From assembly GCA_002480015.1 (NCBI GenBank), contig DLQD01000030.1, positions 4,257-68,256 of the forward strand: a stretch of DNA of 64,000 nucleotides, in the 5' to 3' direction. The DNA is from Opitutia bacterium UBA7441. GTDB taxonomy: Bacteria; Verrucomicrobiota; Verrucomicrobiia; Opitutales; Coraliomargaritaceae. The translations under genes were made by a program, and so were the position numbers. The notes beneath the pieces were generated by a model. The model was not told the DNA's origin and did not search any database. It was given only the letters and a program-made list of their open reading frames with translations. Within the stretch, counting starts at the first letter, position 1, and every line of letters starts with the position of its first letter. Below, piece by piece: positions 49,197 to 59,393 of this stretch.

Positions 49197-50993
49197 ATGA
49201 TATCTGCTATGCGAATGAAGCTCTCCTTACTTGCCGGCACTCTGGCCACAGCCTCCTTACTGCAGGCGGTCCCCTTCAGCTCTCTGATCGAGGAGGAGGT
49301 CGACATTTATTTCACTCTCCGCAGCATTGTGGACTTGCGTACTGACTGGGCGGGGCATCCTTTCGCCCAAGTCGTCGAATCTGAGGAACTGCACGATTTC
49401 TTCGAGCCTTTGCTCGCCGCCAGAGCAGAGCTTGAGGGTGAGGAGGGCGCGACCGATATTTTGAAAAATGAGTTCGGACTTAGCTGGGACGAACTCTTTG
49501 AACTATTCCCAGGGCAGTTGGCCTTGGCCTCGTATAATGTGCCTGATCTGATTATGGGAAGAGCGGAACGCCCCGAACTGCTATTGCTGGCTGAGTATGC
49601 CGGCGATCCGGAGCAGCTCGAAGCGCTCATGCAGGTGCAGTTTGAGCGCAACGCGGAGAGTCAGAAGGCGGTCAATCCGGCCATCGAGCATACGATGATC
49701 CGGGAGTCTTTTATGGGCGAGACACTGCATTTCGACGAGACCTTCGATGGCGTGACGACCTACATCGAAGATGGCTATGCGCTGGTCGAGGGTATCTTCA
49801 TTCTCGCCACACCAGAGGCGCGTCTGCGCTCGGCGGTGGAGGCCATTAAAGATCGGCCAGAAGCCCCACTCAGTGAAAACGCTGCCTACCTTCGCTCGCG
49901 CGAAGAAGGAGGCCGCGGCGATCTGCAGTTCTACTTTAATTTGGAAGCCTTGCTGCCGCCACTGAATACGGAAATGCTGAACAAAGCGCTCGCCAGCGGC
50001 GCCGCCATGTTCGGTATCAGCGAGCAGAGTCTAGACGCGGCGCTCTCGCTGAAATCTTTGCAGGCACTTTTTTTTGACATGGATTTGATTGAATCAGGGC
50101 TTCGCTCGAACAGTGGTGTGATCTATCGAGAGAAGTCCGGCCTACACGGATTGATTACTTATTCTGGAGACCCTTTGCCCGCGGCGCGTTATGTGCCTAA
50201 AGGCATTTTTTCCAGCTCGGTGACGAGCTTTGATTTTGGCCAAATGATGGTGCGATTGGAAAATCTTTTGGTGACCGCCAGTCCGATGATGCGCTTTCAA
50301 ATCGATGCACAACTACAGGCGATACGGACGAATACGAAAGTCGATTTGCGCACGGCGCTCTTCGAGAATTTCGGTGGTGACTTGGTAACGCTCTCGATCC
50401 TGCCCGAGCTGGGGCGCGAAAGCGCTACCATGTCGGAACCGGATCAGGTGGTGGTGGTCGGGTTAAAGGATGCGGAGGCGCTCTCCAGTGCCCTGGAGGT
50501 GCTTAAAGATCTGCTACCGGGCCTGCGTGAGCAAATCGAGACAAAGGAATTTGCCGGGGAGACGATCTACACGGTTCGGGCGGCACCTAACCCGCAGATG
50601 CCTGATGCGGTGGGCAGCACGTTCAGTTATGCCATCAACCGCTCAAAATTCATCTGTTGTTTCGGTCGTGTTGGATTGCTGCAGGAAGTACTCAGTGCGC
50701 TGGAGACAGGGGGTGACGGCTTCTGGCAGTTGGCTGAAACGGAGGCTTTATTTGAACGTATCGTCCGGCCCGGGGCGGTCTCCCGCTCCTATGTCGATCT
50801 CGATAAACTAATGCGATCTATTTTCCAATCGCTTGTTCAAATAAGCCAGTTCGGTGGGGATGCCAACGCTTTGGACACGGCGCGGATACCAGCTAATTTA
50901 CCAGTGCCCTTTCACCTGATCTCGGAGACGAACGAGGTGGAAGACGGCTTGTTCAGTCGTGCCCTCATCCTGGAAAGGGAGACATCTGAATAA
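49197..50993 (+). CDS. Large exported protein of unknown function
   Basis: About 598 residues from the ATG at 49197; in-frame ATGs at 49209 and 49215 are alternatives. A signal peptide ends near LATASLLQA. The rest is soluble, with alternating amphipathic strands and helices and a repeated theme (FGLSWDELFELFPGQLALA early; VDLRTALFENFGGDLVTL later). The outline recalls DUF3352-type bacterial exported proteins, but I cannot assign it. It starts 44 bases after the protease stop and its stop overlaps the start of the FG-GAP gene (TAATG), so these two are translationally coupled. Confidence 0.7.
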   Translation: MISAMRMKLSLLAGTLATASLLQAVPFSSLIEEEVDIYFTLRSIVDLRTDWAGHPFAQVVESEELHDFFEPLLAARAELEGEEGATDILKNEFGLSWDELFELFPGQLALASYNVPDLIMGRAERPELLLLAEYAGDPEQLEALMQVQFERNAESQKAVNPAIEHTMIRESFMGETLHFDETFDGVTTYIEDGYALVEGIFILATPEARLRSAVEAIKDRPEAPLSENAAYLRSREEGGRGDLQFYFNLEALLPPLNTEMLNKALASGAAMFGISEQSLDAALSLKSLQALFFDMDLIESGLRSNSGVIYREKSGLHGLITYSGDPLPAARYVPKGIFSSSVTSFDFGQMMVRLENLLVTASPMMRFQIDAQLQAIRTNTKVDLRTALFENFGGDLVTLSILPELGRESATMSEPDQVVVVGLKDAEALSSALEVLKDLLPGLREQIETKEFAGETIYTVRAAPNPQMPDAVGSTFSYAINRSKFICCFGRVGLLQEVLSALETGGDGFWQLAETEALFERIVRPGAVSRSYVDLDKLMRSIFQSLVQISQFGGDANALDTARIPANLPVPFHLISETNEVEDGLFSRALILERETSE

Positions 50994-53359
50994 TGTTACA
51001 GTCAATTAAGAATTTACTCTATGGGGCTTGGGATGTAAGTCTAACAGGTTTTTTGCCAGCGGCTACAGCCGCGTTATTGTGTATGAGCGCCCATGGTCAG
51101 ACGGAAGCTTCTTTTGGTTTTGGCGAGCCGAAAGTAATCAAACTGGACTGGGGTACGCGGGCTCTGCAGGTGGCCGATCTGGATGGCGATGGTCTGACGG
51201 ATATGGCGGTGATCAACAACGACACCGCGCAGATTGATCTGCTCTACCAGCGCAAAGGGAATGCACCCCGTTCAGAGCCCAAACGCAGTATCGAGCGTGA
51301 GCGCTGGCAGCCGATATTTGAAGACGCCCATTTTGATGCGGAAAAAGTGACAGTGGGCTTTCCCATGTTTGACCTTGGGGTCGGTGATCTGAATGGCGAT
51401 GGATTGGTTGACCTCGCGTATACGGCTCGAGATGTGCCGCTCACCATACGTTTTCAGGGTGAGGACGGCCAATGGATCGCGATGCAGGAGTTCGATGGTT
51501 TCGATACCCTGGGCTGGAATAGTACTTTGAAGGTGGCCGATGTGGATGGCGATGGCCGCAAAGAAGTGGTGCTTCTGACGCCAGCCGCGGTACGCGTCTT
51601 TTCGCAGGGTGAAACTGGTGACTTGCAGGAGGCAGACATTTATTTTCTGACAGGGGAGAACCCGTTTAATCTTGAAGTCGAAGACCTGACGGGTGACGGC
51701 CTCGCTGAGATTTGCTACGTTACGACAGAGGGCAAGCAGTCACTCGTCATGCGTGAGCATTTAAAGGCGGGTGGCTTCGGCGCTGAGCGACGCTTCCTGC
51801 TTGAACGCCCGATCCGGATGTTCGCCCCTTTCGTCGAGAGTGAGTCTGAGGCTAGCCGATTTATTTCCGTTGATTCCCGTAGCGGTGGACTTGAATTTCT
51901 TGAGATAATGCCCGCTCACATGGCGCATGGCAATCTACCCCTTGAGGGCATGCAGCCACAGATTTATCCACTCTTTAAAAAAGAGAAGGAGGGTGCGTGC
52001 TTTGCGTTTGGTGACCTCAATGGTGACGGTGAGCGAGACTTGCAGGTGGCGAATCCGGCTGGGGCCGAATTGATGGTTTTTCAGAAAGAAGACGGTCGCT
52101 TTGTCGCTTCGAAACGCTTCCCCACTTTTTCCGCGATCTCTTCACTGGGCGCGGGGCGTTTTTTCGAGTCGAAATCTGAGACAGTAGTGGCCTTAAGTTT
52201 AGAGGAGAAAACGCTCGGTTTGAGTCAATTGGATTCGGGTGGTCGGGTGACTTTTCCACGCTTGATCGAAGTCGGTAGAGGTGCGCCATTGGTCTGCGAG
52301 GTGGTCGATCTGGATCAGGACGGTTATGATGAGCTGGCGCTAGTCAATGAGTCGAAGAGCGGCATGCAGCTGGTCATCGCCCGGCCAGCAGCTCGTCAGG
52401 AATTTAGTTCAGAGTGGGAAGTCCTTTTGCAGATGGATCTACCCGATATGCGGCGTAAGCCCACGCATATCCGGGCACTTGATGTTTTCGGCCAGCGGGG
52501 TGTAGGACTCATGCTCTTCATTCCCCGAGAGGCACCGGTGCTGCTTGCTCCGATCGAGGGGGACGAAAGCTATGCGCTGGAAATCGTCGGCGAGCGTTCG
52601 AGTGTGCGCGAGAGTTTGCTTAAGGATGTGTCTCCGGCGCAGGTTTCAGCGATCGATGTGGATGGTGACGGGCGTCCGGAGCTAGTGGCCGGGCGCAAGG
52701 GTTTCGCCCGTGCGATTCGTTTGAGTGAGGGTGCTTTGGAAATGGTGGATCAGTATAATGCACGCCGCAGTAGCGACGAAGTCGCTGCGGTCATACCGGC
52801 AGTCGATGCCGACGGGCTGCAAGGGCTCGTGCTCTACGTCCCGAAAGAGGGCGAGCTTCAGTTTTTGAGCCGTGAGGCCGATGGTGTGCTCCGTTACCGG
52901 CACAGCGAGGAAGTCGGTACGATGGCGCTCTCCGGTTGGTCGCAGTTGGCAGACCTGGAGGAAGCTGAGGACACCTACATTTTATATGGAGAGGACCGCT
53001 TTTGGTATTTTGCTGCACATGCCGACAGTTGGACCTGTGAGGTCGGCGGAAGCTATGAAACCGGGCTGGAGGCTGTCTACTTTAGCCATGTCGCGACAGC
53101 AGATTTTGATGCGGACGGGCGCTTGGACTTGGTGGCGGTCGACGGTAATGAGCATGTGGTTGAGATCCTTCGGCATGCAACAGACGGCATGCGCAGCCAA
53201 ATGCATTGGGAGATCTTTGAGCAAAATATGCATTATCAAGGTCGCACCGGAGCTAAACTAGAGCCTCGTCAAACGGTAACCGCTGACTTTAACCAAGACG
53301 GGCGCATGGATTTTGCTTTTCTAATACATGATAGAATTATTTTTTATCTACAAGAATGA
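50993..53359 (+). CDS. Exported FG-GAP/VCBS repeat protein
   Basis: 788 residues. A long hydrophobic leader (to about residue 37, ending SAHGQ) is followed by roughly nine FG-GAP/VCBS-type beta-propeller repeats with calcium-binding loops, such as ADLDGDGLTDMAVI, GDLNGDGLVDLAYT, ADVDGDGRKEVVLL, IDVDGDGRPELVAG and ADFNQDGRMDFAFL. Such propellers mediate binding on the cell surface or in the periplasm. It is coupled by one-base overlap to the preceding gene, with which it may form a complex. No catalytic domain or sorting signal is seen at the C-terminus. Confidence 0.85.
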   Translation: MLQSIKNLLYGAWDVSLTGFLPAATAALLCMSAHGQTEASFGFGEPKVIKLDWGTRALQVADLDGDGLTDMAVINNDTAQIDLLYQRKGNAPRSEPKRSIERERWQPIFEDAHFDAEKVTVGFPMFDLGVGDLNGDGLVDLAYTARDVPLTIRFQGEDGQWIAMQEFDGFDTLGWNSTLKVADVDGDGRKEVVLLTPAAVRVFSQGETGDLQEADIYFLTGENPFNLEVEDLTGDGLAEICYVTTEGKQSLVMREHLKAGGFGAERRFLLERPIRMFAPFVESESEASRFISVDSRSGGLEFLEIMPAHMAHGNLPLEGMQPQIYPLFKKEKEGACFAFGDLNGDGERDLQVANPAGAELMVFQKEDGRFVASKRFPTFSAISSLGAGRFFESKSETVVALSLEEKTLGLSQLDSGGRVTFPRLIEVGRGAPLVCEVVDLDQDGYDELALVNESKSGMQLVIARPAARQEFSSEWEVLLQMDLPDMRRKPTHIRALDVFGQRGVGLMLFIPREAPVLLAPIEGDESYALEIVGERSSVRESLLKDVSPAQVSAIDVDGDGRPELVAGRKGFARAIRLSEGALEMVDQYNARRSSDEVAAVIPAVDADGLQGLVLYVPKEGELQFLSREADGVLRYRHSEEVGTMALSGWSQLADLEEAEDTYILYGEDRFWYFAAHADSWTCEVGGSYETGLEAVYFSHVATADFDADGRLDLVAVDGNEHVVEILRHATDGMRSQMHWEIFEQNMHYQGRTGAKLEPRQTVTADFNQDGRMDFAFLIHDRIIFYLQE

Positions 53360-53491
53360 GCTTACCTCCAAACGGCTAACCCATGGAATGTTGGCTCGGG
53401 TAAAATCGTTTAGAAAGTTGCGAAATTCTCGATATGCTTCCACGGATTTCTGACTGAAAGCGTGTCGCGATAGAAGGAATTTTCTAGGTCC

Positions 53492-54544
53492 CTAACTTTC
53501 TCGGCGCTGCTTACGCTTCTCTGCAAATTGTCGACGACGCGCGAGTTCGCGCATGTCCACTGCAGGATCATCGTCCTCGAAGATTTCTTGGCCGATAATG
53601 TGCTCTATTACGTCCTCCATCGTGATGACGCCGGACATTGAGCCATACTCATCAACAGCGATGGCAAGCTGCTGGTGGTGTTTGAGAAATGTCTGCAAAG
53701 CGTCTGAAGCGGCCGCGTTGTCAGGCACAAATAAAGCCTCGTTAGCCAACGCTTTGATCAGGATACTGTCATTACCTTCGGCTTTGGCAGCAAGGATGTC
53801 TCGCCGCCGGACGATGCCAGTGATGTTATCACTCTGATCTTCATAAACCGGAATTCGGGCGAAGGGGATGTCGAAACTTTTCGCTAGCAGCGAGGCTACC
53901 GTCTGTTGCCCATCGATTACATGCACTACTGTGCGAGGCGTCATGATTTCGTTGACGTGCAGCTCATCGAGGCTGAGCGCATTATTGATCATGTCACGTT
54001 CGTTGGCGGTCAAAGTACCTTCTTTGGCACTTTTCTCCGCCAGTAAGAGAATTTCCGCATCACTGTTAGTCTCTATGTTGCTGGGGCGTAAGGTGTAACG
54101 CACTATAAACCCGACCACGCGCGAAATCGGCATCATCAAGGCGCAGATCCATGCCAATGGAAAGATAAGTATCGGTTGCAGGGCCGGTCGGTAGAGCACA
54201 CCGACGTTTTTGGGAACAATTTCCGAGAAGAAGAGAATGGCTAGCGCCATGACCGAGGAAACCTTGAGGAGAATGTTGCTATCCTCGGGCCAGATTTGTA
54301 CGGCCAAACCGCCGACCATCGTAGCACCCAGTGTGTTCGCAATCGTATTGAGACTGAGGATTGCAGAGCTCGTCTCTTCGAGACCGAGCTTATACTTCTC
54401 CAGTTTCTGACCCCGATTCGGGTAGGCTTTCTTGAGGCCTTCGATCTCAGCTGTCGTTGTACTCAGGATCATGGCTTCTAAAACCGAACAGAGGGCGGAG
54501 ATGCCAATGGTGAAGGCAATGGCTATAGTGAAGGCGAGAGTCAT
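53492..54544 (-). CDS. CNNM/DUF21-CBS membrane protein
   Basis: 350 residues. N-terminal CNNM domain with four membrane segments (residues 1-140, including EIVPKNVGVLYRP), then a CBS pair (185-320, with IMTPRTVVHVIDG, RIPVYEDQSDNITGIVRRRD and VITMEDVIEHIIGQEI). The C-terminal CorC/HlyC domain common in this family is missing, the protein ending in an arginine-rich tail. Family members take part in divalent-cation (Mg2+/Co2+) export. It converges with the FG-GAP gene. Confidence 0.88.
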   Translation of the reverse strand: MTLAFTIAIAFTIGISALCSVLEAMILSTTTAEIEGLKKAYPNRGQKLEKYKLGLEETSSAILSLNTIANTLGATMVGGLAVQIWPEDSNILLKVSSVMALAILFFSEIVPKNVGVLYRPALQPILIFPLAWICALMMPISRVVGFIVRYTLRPSNIETNSDAEILLLAEKSAKEGTLTANERDMINNALSLDELHVNEIMTPRTVVHVIDGQQTVASLLAKSFDIPFARIPVYEDQSDNITGIVRRRDILAAKAEGNDSILIKALANEALFVPDNAAASDALQTFLKHHQQLAIAVDEYGSMSGVITMEDVIEHIIGQEIFEDDDPAVDMRELARRRQFAEKRKQRRES

Positions 54545-54906
54545 TATCGGAGTGCCGCTGGAGGAAAGTCTTTGTGACCTTCATTATATGGTCCTTGCGC
54601 GCTCAGGATATGGACGATTAGATGTCGTTGAATCGCATGGTTTCAAGGATTATTTGGTAAAAAGGGACTCGGATGGATTCTTGCGGGTGCCATTAAATCC
54701 ACGGGAGGGCACAAATCGCAACAGATGCCGGAACTCGTCCCGCACCTTAGAGGAGCGGACAGAGGTATGCGGCTTCTTTAGGTGGCCGCCTGACCCCGTC
54801 TTTAAAATGGCACCTATTCTTGCCTCCAGCCCTGCTTAATTACTTGACCCCTAATTACTCTTTTAAATATGTTAGTCAAACTGTAAGGAATATTTACACA
54901 AATTCT
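54545..54906. other. Gene-free stretch before the PEGA lipoprotein
   Basis: About 360 bases without a supported gene; the plus-strand frame 54432-54839 is mostly the shadow of the CNNM gene. TTGACC near 54844 followed by an AT-rich segment (TTTTAAATATG) could be the promoter of the lipoprotein gene. Confidence 0.4.
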
Positions 54907-55431
54907 ATGAAAATCCCACCACTGTTTTCCTTAGCTTTTATCGGCATCAGCTCTCTTTTTCTCTCGGGCTGTGCTTCGTTTGAAAAAGGTGTCCCTCAAA
55001 AGGTCATCGTTCTTTCCTTTCCCAGTGAGGCGAGTGTATATATCAATGGCGAGCCTGCCGGCATTACTCCATTGGAGGTCGCCCTACCTCGCAAGTTGAC
55101 TCACCAGATTCGTCTCGAAAAGCGCGGCTACAATCCCGCCGTTAAATACTTCTCGCCCGTACCGAACGATCAGGCGCAAAATTTTATCCGCTTTGGTTTG
55201 AAAGAGGACTTGGGCTACTATGTCGACCTAGAGCCCGGCACGATGAAGGCTGAGCTTCAAAGTGGTCTTGTGCCCACTTCCAGTGGTGCGGATCCATTTG
55301 AGCGTATGGCGCAACAAGCCCTCGCCGCTGACCAACAGCTGGAGGCTGGTGAAATCACTCCTCTGGAACACAAAGTTATCATCGAGCAAATTATTGAGTT
55401 CTTCGAAGCGCAATACCAACGCCCGGATTAA
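54907..55431 (+). CDS. PEGA-domain lipoprotein
   Basis: 174 residues. A lipoprotein signal peptide with lipobox LSGC (Cys22) is followed by a PEGA domain (residues 33-70: SFPSEASVYINGEPAGITPLEV). The remaining helical part has QQLEAGEITPLEHKVIIEQI near the end. PEGA domains are surface or envelope beta modules. The function of this protein is unknown. The open frame upstream to 54820 lacks a signal peptide, so ATG 54907 is the start. Confidence 0.82.
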   Translation: MKIPPLFSLAFIGISSLFLSGCASFEKGVPQKVIVLSFPSEASVYINGEPAGITPLEVALPRKLTHQIRLEKRGYNPAVKYFSPVPNDQAQNFIRFGLKEDLGYYVDLEPGTMKAELQSGLVPTSSGADPFERMAQQALAADQQLEAGEITPLEHKVIIEQIIEFFEAQYQRPD

Positions 55432-55486
55432 TCCCGAGATAACGATCGGATTAATGATCTAGATGGCATCAAATTTATTAGACTGA

Positions 55487-55867
55487 ATGACTCAAGTACC
55501 TGAAGCCCTTCTCTACACGAAAGACCATGAGTGGATCCAGATTCACGACGACGGCACCGCTACAGTTGGCATAACTGATTATGCGCAGGAAAGTCTGGGC
55601 GATATTACATTTGTGGAATTTCCCGCACCGGGAGCGTCTTTCAGTCTGGCGGAGACCTTCGGTGTCGTCGAATCGGTCAAGGCCGCATCGGATCTCTTTA
55701 TGCCGCTTGATGGCGAAGTCATTGAGATCAATGAAGATGTCGATGCCGAACCTGAGCTACTCAATAGCGATCCCTACGGCAAAGGCTGGCTCTTGAAGGT
55801 TCGCCTCATAGACGCTGCTCAGGTGGCTGCCCTGCTCAAAGCAGATGCGTATTCCGAGTTGATATAA
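55487..55867 (+). CDS. gcvH: Glycine cleavage system H protein
   Basis: 126 residues. The lipoylation site is in ETFGVVESVKAASDLFMP (the lysine of VKA). TKDHEWIQIHDDGTATVGIT at the N-terminus and LLNSDPYGKGWLLKV are also conserved. It shuttles the methylamine group between glycine-cleavage enzymes; the other subunits are not in the window. Confidence 0.95.
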   Translation: MTQVPEALLYTKDHEWIQIHDDGTATVGITDYAQESLGDITFVEFPAPGASFSLAETFGVVESVKAASDLFMPLDGEVIEINEDVDAEPELLNSDPYGKGWLLKVRLIDAAQVAALLKADAYSELI

Positions 55868-55945
55868 GCTCGCATTTTTTCAATCTCAGCGCTGGTCTGC
55901 CACTTGCCAAAGCGCAGTGCATCCACATGCTGGCTTGGAAATACT

Positions 55946-57874
55946 ATGACAGCTTCGAATAAAGATAAATCTCCGTCTTGGTCGGTCACAGATTCGGAAA
56001 ACTACTACGGTCTCAAACGTTGGGGCGGGGGGCACTTCTCGATCGATTCGGAAGGCTTTATGCAAGTGCACCCCTTGCGCGACCAAAGGAGTATCCGCAT
56101 CCATGATATCGTGAGAGAAGCCGCCGAGAAAGGTCTCAAGCCGCCTCTCACCGTGCGTATTCAGGACCTCCTCCACACGCGAGTCATTCAGCTCAATGAG
56201 CTCTTTCGCGAAGCGATCAAAGACGAGAGATATGCGGGCCGCTACCGTGGTGTTTTTCCGATCAAAGTGAATCAACTGCGTGAGGTGGTGGAAGAGATCC
56301 AAGACGCGGGCAAGCCCTTCCACTATGGTCTCGAGTGTGGTAGTAAGCCCGAGTTGATGATCGCGATTGCAATGCATAAAGACCCGAAGTCTTTGATTAT
56401 CTGTAACGGCTATAAAGATGACGAATTCATTCGCTTAGCCTTGCAGGGCGTACGCCTCGGTAAAGAGATCTATCTCGTCGTCGAGCAGCTCAGTGAAGTG
56501 CCGCGAATCATTCAAATTTCCAAGAAGCTCGGCGTCACGCCCCGCATCGGCTTCCGCATTAAGCTTGCAACAGTGGGGGAGGGTAAGTGGGCGAGTTCTT
56601 CTGGAGAGGATGCTAAATTTGGGCTCACTAGTCCCGAGATTATCGACGCTGCCAAGCGGCTTAAGCGTGCCGGTTTCACGGACAGCCTCAGGTTGATCCA
56701 CTTCCATATCGGCTCGCAAGTGCCCAACATTCAGACCATTAAAAAGGCTACGGTCGAAGCCGCGCGTTTCTACTGCGAGCTCAAGAAGATGGGCTTCCCT
56801 ATGGAACTTATGGATGTGGGTGGCGGGCTCGGTATCGACTATGATGGCTCTCGCAGTAATTACGAAAGCTCCATGAACTACACCATGCGCGAGTATGCGC
56901 GTGACGTTGTGTATAATATTAATACCGTTTGCCGGGATTCTGGAGTCACTGTGCCTGATATCGTATCAGAGAGTGGCCGTGCGATCGTGGCTCCCCACTC
57001 CATTTTGATCACCGAAGTTTGCGATCGGATCTCCAAGACTGCCGTTGGCCCTAAGCCGTCTCCTAAAAATAAGAAGGTCAACCCTATCTTGCGGGACCTG
57101 CAGGCGATTCTCGATAACGAGCATGAATCGTCGCCACTGGAGCGTTACCACGATGCCCTACAGAAAAAGGAAGAGTCGAACAATCTCTTCAGCCTAGGTT
57201 ACCTTGACCTGGCGGAGCGTGCGCAGGCCGATGCGACCTACTGGGCAATCTGCCAAGAACTCTGCGAACAGACGAAGAACGGCAGTTATACGCCTGAAGA
57301 CTTGGAGAGCTTGCCGCAGATGATGGCCGACCAATACGTTTGCAACTTTTCCGTCTTCCAGTCGCTGATCGACCATTGGGCCTGTAAACAGCTCTTCCCT
57401 ATTGCGCCTCTGCACCGCTTGAACGAATGCCCTGATGTCGATGCTACACTGGTGGACATCACCTGCGATAGCGAGGGTAAGGTTTCTTCCTTTACTGATG
57501 TTGAAGATATCCGTCAAACCATCCGTTTGCATAAGCTGAAACCGAAAGACCCTTACTACCTAGGCGTCTTTCTGGTCGGGGCCTATCAGGATATCATGGG
57601 CGACTTGCATAATCTATTCGGTCGTGTGAACGAAGTCCATGTCTTCCTTGAAGACGACGAAGAAGATGGTTTCTATATCGAAGATAGTATCAAGGGTTTT
57701 ACGGCCAGTGACGTGCTCGGCTTCACTCAATACGATGGGCATATCTTGACCCGTCGTATGAAAAAGCAGATCGACCGCGCAACGAAGGCAGACGAAATCA
57801 AGCCGCGTGAGGGCACTCGCATGCTCGACGAATATGCGGAACTTTTGCGCGGCCATACCTACCTGGCAACTTAA
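55946..57874 (+). CDS. speA: Biosynthetic arginine decarboxylase
   Basis: 642 residues. PLP enzyme making agmatine from arginine as the entry to polyamine synthesis. The PLP lysine is in RGVFPIKVNQ near residue 108. GLECGSKPELMIAI, IHFHIGSQVPNI, MDVGGGLGIDYDGS, SESGRAIVAPHS and a C-terminal CDSEGKV motif follow. The length and order match bacterial SpeA. ATG 55946 is preferred to upstream codons in the gcvH spacer. Confidence 0.94.
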   Translation: MTASNKDKSPSWSVTDSENYYGLKRWGGGHFSIDSEGFMQVHPLRDQRSIRIHDIVREAAEKGLKPPLTVRIQDLLHTRVIQLNELFREAIKDERYAGRYRGVFPIKVNQLREVVEEIQDAGKPFHYGLECGSKPELMIAIAMHKDPKSLIICNGYKDDEFIRLALQGVRLGKEIYLVVEQLSEVPRIIQISKKLGVTPRIGFRIKLATVGEGKWASSSGEDAKFGLTSPEIIDAAKRLKRAGFTDSLRLIHFHIGSQVPNIQTIKKATVEAARFYCELKKMGFPMELMDVGGGLGIDYDGSRSNYESSMNYTMREYARDVVYNINTVCRDSGVTVPDIVSESGRAIVAPHSILITEVCDRISKTAVGPKPSPKNKKVNPILRDLQAILDNEHESSPLERYHDALQKKEESNNLFSLGYLDLAERAQADATYWAICQELCEQTKNGSYTPEDLESLPQMMADQYVCNFSVFQSLIDHWACKQLFPIAPLHRLNECPDVDATLVDITCDSEGKVSSFTDVEDIRQTIRLHKLKPKDPYYLGVFLVGAYQDIMGDLHNLFGRVNEVHVFLEDDEEDGFYIEDSIKGFTASDVLGFTQYDGHILTRRMKKQIDRATKADEIKPREGTRMLDEYAELLRGHTYLAT

Positions 57875-57931
57875 GGCTACTGCATCAAAAACTCGCTTCG
57901 GCCCTGATAAAAGTCTTGAATCACCGCTGTC

Positions 57932-59386
57932 ATGTCCGATGCACCTAAAATGATTAACTGGCCGGAGGCCGCCCGTGCTCTGCATCGCCGAGTCGGGGAC
58001 CGTGCCTTTGAGCCAGCGGTACTGGAGCACGTCCGTGGAGCTGGTGCTGTGTTGGTCGCTTGTTCCGGAGGCGCGGATTCGGTCTTTTTACTCTGCTCCT
58101 TGGTGGCCAATGCTCATTCGCTGGGGCTGCGCCTCCACGTGGCGCACTATAATCATCGCTGGAGGGGTGAAGATTCCGACGCCGATGCCGCGTTTGTTCA
58201 ATCGCTGGCCAGGGCTTTTAAACTGCCATTTTTAAGTGATACTCGCCCGGATAATGAGGCTGCCTTCACCGAGACGACCGCTCGTGCACTGCGTCTGGAC
58301 TTTCTTCGCAAAGCCGCGCATAGTCAAAAGTGCGCTTTTATCCTCTTCGGCCATCAGCTCGACGATATTATTGAGACGCAACTCCAGCGTATCGTCCGTG
58401 GCTGTGCTTCCGATGGCCTGGCTGCACCGCGGCCGATCGCCTTCTTCGATGACGAACCGACGCACCTGCGCCCCTTGCTTCATCTGCGTGCCGGAGATAT
58501 CCGCATGGCACTCAACGCCACCTCGATCTCCTGGCGCGAAGACAGCTCAAACGACGATGTCAGTATTGCCCGAAATGCTCTGCGTAAACAGATCATCCCC
58601 GACTTAGCCGCAGCCCTGGGTAGAGACCCTGCGATGGGTGCGTCACGCAGTCGCCGTTTACTCGAAGAGGATGCTGCCGCGCTCGATGCACTCTCCCGCG
58701 AGCGTTTGCCGGAGGCGTATGCCCATGCGCCCATTCTGCAACGGGCCGCGCTCCGCATTCTGCCTCCTGCGCTCCTGCGCCGTGCGCTCGCGGAGTGGCT
58801 GAATGGGCACGATTTGATCCGATCGGTCGGGGCCCCTGCTATGGATATGCTGATCGAGACTATCCGTAGTCAGCGCGAGCGCTACCGCATGAGTGCGGGC
58901 GCCTATTATATTCTGATCGATGCCGATACGCTCTCATGGGAGCATGAAGATGCGTCTACCTCGCGAGAGGTGATCCAACCGGCTACATTGGAGCCAGGCG
59001 AACCGGTCTTTTTATCCAACGGAGCCCTCATCGAAGCTGAGATCGTCGAACTCAGCGCTACACTACGCTCCCGACTAGAGTCGGGCTCCATTGACCCGTC
59101 TAAGGAGGCCATCATCGCCTACCACGACGAGCCTAGCTTCGAGATCCGCGCCTGGCAACACGGAGATCGCTTCCACCCGCTCGGCGCCCCTGGCCGAAAA
59201 AAGCTTAAAGACTGGTTTATCAATCGTCGTATTCCTCTAGCGGAACGAAAAAGGCTTCCTCTTGTCCTTAATGCGTCCGCAGAAGTCATCTGGGTGCCTG
59301 GGTTTCCGCCTGCGGAAAGCCGCAAAATTCAGTCGGCGACGAACAAGGCTCTTAGGTTGACTTACGAAACAAGAAATCCACTTTGA
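57932..59386 (+). CDS. tilS: tRNA(Ile)-lysidine synthetase
   Basis: 484 residues. The ATP-pyrophosphatase loop VLVACSGGADSVFLLCS is near residue 38, with GHQLDDIIETQLQRIVRG and EDSSNDDVSIARNALRKQII in the catalytic part, and a C-terminal tRNA-recognition domain (FHPLGAPGRKKLKDWFINRR). It modifies the CAU anticodon of tRNA-Ile2. It precedes ftsH by 7 bases, the conserved tilS-ftsH order. Confidence 0.93.
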   Translation: MSDAPKMINWPEAARALHRRVGDRAFEPAVLEHVRGAGAVLVACSGGADSVFLLCSLVANAHSLGLRLHVAHYNHRWRGEDSDADAAFVQSLARAFKLPFLSDTRPDNEAAFTETTARALRLDFLRKAAHSQKCAFILFGHQLDDIIETQLQRIVRGCASDGLAAPRPIAFFDDEPTHLRPLLHLRAGDIRMALNATSISWREDSSNDDVSIARNALRKQIIPDLAAALGRDPAMGASRSRRLLEEDAAALDALSRERLPEAYAHAPILQRAALRILPPALLRRALAEWLNGHDLIRSVGAPAMDMLIETIRSQRERYRMSAGAYYILIDADTLSWEHEDASTSREVIQPATLEPGEPVFLSNGALIEAEIVELSATLRSRLESGSIDPSKEAIIAYHDEPSFEIRAWQHGDRFHPLGAPGRKKLKDWFINRRIPLAERKRLPLVLNASAEVIWVPGFPPAESRKIQSATNKALRLTYETRNPL

Positions 59387-59393
59387 CCCATTC

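Noticed and set aside
54432..54839. 135-codon plus frame before the PEGA lipoprotein
   Set aside because: Its first third is antisense to the CNNM gene and the rest has no recognisable content.
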